From Armatimonadota bacterium (GTDB lineage: Bacteria > Vulcanimicrobiota > JACPDS01), in assembly GCA_016183885.1 (NCBI GenBank), contig JACPDS010000066.1:1-7301 (forward strand): a stretch of 7,301 nucleotides of DNA, read 5' to 3'. Both the position numbers and the translations under genes were made by a program. A model generated the notes under the pieces. It was not told where the DNA came from. It ran no database searches and was given only the letters and a program-made list of their open reading frames with translations. Below, piece by piece: positions 6,465 to 7,301 of the stretch (the stretch's first letter is position 1; each line of letters starts with the position of its first letter).

Positions 6465-6802
6465 CCAGGCGGCCAATTAAATCTTCTTCCCCCTAGAAGG
6501 TGAAAATGCAAGTGAAAAACAGATTGCCCGGCTTCTTCTTTACAGTTGGAAACTAAACGAAAGCCTCTTTCTTCCAAGTTTAATTTTTTAGAAATTTCAG
6601 GAATTTTTCCGTGCAAATAACCGATAATCTCCGCATCTTCTTTTTTTAATTCTAAGAGATGAGGGATATGTTTTTTAGTAATAATTAAAATATGCACCGG
6701 CGCTTGAGGATTTAGATCATAGAAAACTAAAATTTTTTCATCTTCATAAATAATTTTAGCCGGAATTTCTTTTTGAGCTATTTTACAGAAAAGACAATTC
6801 AT
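6461..6802 (-). CDS. HIT-family (HINT/PKCI-type) nucleotide hydrolase
   Basis: 113 residues, normal for single-domain HIT proteins, which hydrolyse nucleoside phosphoramidates and related AMP conjugates in the cytoplasm. The N-terminus has a Cys-x-x-Cys pair (Cys3, Cys6) followed by KIAQKEIPAKIIYEDE, as in zinc-bearing bacterial members. LNPQAPVHILIITKKHI (30-46) and the histidine triad in QSVFHLHFHLLGGR (93-106) follow; His99 is the likely nucleophile, with His97 and His101. The ATG at 6802 fits the family exactly, and an in-frame stop lies three codons upstream. The nearest Shine-Dalgarno sequence is 30 bases away, separated by an inverted repeat. The gene is 43 bases downstream of the epimerase gene and probably shares its transcript. 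Confidence 0.95.
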   Translation of the reverse strand: MNCLFCKIAQKEIPAKIIYEDEKILVFYDLNPQAPVHILIITKKHIPHLLELKKEDAEIIGYLHGKIPEISKKLNLEERGFRLVSNCKEEAGQSVFHLHFHLLGGRRFNWPPG

Positions 6803-6804
6803 AA

Positions 6805-6831
6805 ATATTTAATTTTAATAAAATTAAATAT
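6805..6831 (-). repeat. Perfect 13-bp inverted repeat between the HIT gene's SD sequence and start codon
   Basis: ATATTTAATTTTA, one central base, then its exact reverse complement. In the HIT transcript this can form an A-U stem of about 12 pairs with a three-base loop. It starts one base after AAGGAG and ends two bases before the ATG, so folding would bring a distant ribosome binding site close to the start codon. No U tract follows it, so it is not a standard terminator. Confidence 0.7.
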
Positions 6832-6832
6832 A

Positions 6833-6838
6833 CTCCTT
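6833..6838 (-). promoter_or_regulatory. Distant ribosome binding site of the HIT gene
   Basis: AAGGAG on the minus strand, just after the epimerase stop and 30 bases before the HIT ATG at 6802. That is too far for normal initiation unless the intervening inverted repeat folds. No other start codon lies at suitable distance from it. Confidence 0.5.
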
Positions 6839-6845
6839 TTAGCTT

Positions 6846-7244
6846 TCATTTTTTTTGGCAAAGTTCAATTAAAATATTGTTTGTTGAACTTGGATGAAGG
6901 AAAGCTACTAAATTATGATGAGCTCCCGCTCGAGGCGCTTGATCAATTAAATTAAAACCTTTTTTTTCTAAATCTTTTAATTTTTCTTTTAAATCTTTTA
7001 CTTCAAAAGCTAAATGATGCAGTCCTTCCCCATGTTTTTCAATGAATTTATGAAGATTGCTATCCACTGATAAAGATTCTAAAAATTCTAATTTTGTTTC
7101 GCCAAACTTTAAAAAAGCTAATTTAATTTTAAATTGAGGAATTTCTTCTTCAATTATTTTTTCTTTAGTTTCTAAAATTTCTTGAAAAATTGAAAAAGTT
7201 TCTTTAATGTTTTTTACCGCTATTCCAATATGTTCTAATTTCAT
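6846..7244 (-). CDS. mce: Methylmalonyl-CoA epimerase
   Basis: 132 residues, the usual size for this glyoxalase-fold enzyme. It interconverts (R)- and (S)-methylmalonyl-CoA between propionyl-CoA and succinyl-CoA. Seen: LEHIGIAVKNI at the start with metal ligand His5; FGETKLEFLES (47-57), the edge-strand motif; EGLHHLAFEV (73-82) with a His ligand at 76 or 77; and GAHHNLVAFLHPSSTNN-ILIEL (107-128) with Glu127 as last ligand. The matching family segment typically reads GAHG-x-x-VAFLHPKST. It begins eight bases after the stop of a 3-hydroxyacyl-CoA dehydrogenase gene. No methylmalonyl-CoA mutase or decarboxylase gene lies in the window, so the pathway is inferred. The ribosome binding site is weak (AAGAAA). 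A close alternative is another epimerase or lyase of the same superfamily. Confidence 0.88.
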   Translation of the reverse strand: MKLEHIGIAVKNIKETFSIFQEILETKEKIIEEEIPQFKIKLAFLKFGETKLEFLESLSVDSNLHKFIEKHGEGLHHLAFEVKDLKEKLKDLEKKGFNLIDQAPRAGAHHNLVAFLHPSSTNNILIELCQKK

Positions 7245-7251
7245 TTTTTTC

Positions 7252-7301
7252 TTAATAATTATAAAAACCAGATTTAGTTTTTCTTCCTAATTTTCCGGCT
7301 T
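7252..7301 (-). CDS. 3-Hydroxyacyl-CoA dehydrogenase, last 15 codons, runs off right edge
   Basis: Reading the minus strand from the right edge gives AGKLGRKTKSGFYNY and then TAA at 7254-7252. This closely matches the conserved C-terminus of 3-hydroxybutyryl-CoA dehydrogenase proteins (AG-x-LGRKTGRGFY-x-Y), which oxidise 3-hydroxyacyl-CoA with NAD. The one notable difference is Lys-Ser for Gly-Arg or Gly-Lys. Only this tail is visible, so the exact family member (Hbd, PaaH or FadB-like) is not decided. It lies seven bases upstream of the methylmalonyl-CoA epimerase gene on the same strand, consistent with an acyl-CoA operon. Confidence 0.75.
   Translation of the reverse strand, partial: AGKLGRKTKSGFYNY

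Noticed and set aside
6773..6955. Plus-strand 60-codon open frame
   Set aside because: It crosses the HIT start, the inverted repeat and the epimerase end, all supported on the other strand.
1..7301. CRISPR arrays, tRNA or rRNA genes, insertion sequences, attachment sites
   Set aside because: No regular spaced repeats, cloverleaf-like segments, transposase frames or paired terminal repeats were seen on reading the window.

Overview
This is an A+T-rich, gene-dense bacterial window. Several genes have good Shine-Dalgarno sequences (AAGGAGG, GGAGG, AAGGAG), and secreted proteins have ordinary signal peptides. The organism cannot be named from this sequence. The A+T bias, short spacers and mix of peptidases with acyl-CoA genes would fit an uncultivated or anaerobic fermentative lineage, but that is inference.

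Left part (1-2501): a clostripain-family (C11) cysteine peptidase runs off the left edge on the minus strand. Divergent from it is purA (adenylosuccinate synthase). Seven bases after purA comes a small exported protein with an OB-fold-like, DUF5666-like core, whose ribosome binding site lies inside the end of purA.

Middle (2502-5178): a convergent spacer, then a minus-strand subtilisin-like serine protease (S8) with a lipoprotein-type signal peptide and a near-consensus sigma-70 promoter. Divergent from it is a molybdate/tungstate-type ABC ATPase with a C-terminal TOBE/Mop domain; no permease or binding protein lies in the window. A 168-base spacer follows, holding a possible short coding relic.

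Right part (5179-7301): a short M29/NicX-like aminopeptidase-family protein is followed by an unrecognised 110-residue protein. The stop codon of the latter overlaps that of a convergent HIT-family hydrolase. The minus strand here reads as one operon: 3-hydroxyacyl-CoA dehydrogenase (only its last 15 codons are visible, at the right edge), methylmalonyl-CoA epimerase, then the HIT protein. The first two suggest acyl-CoA or propionate-type metabolism.

No complete new system is evident. The observations most worth checking are a perfect 13-bp inverted repeat between the HIT gene's Shine-Dalgarno sequence and its start codon, altered key residues in the ABC ATPase (Q-loop) and the aminopeptidase-like protein (a His-x-Asp metal motif), and the unsecreted C11 peptidase beginning just upstream of purA.
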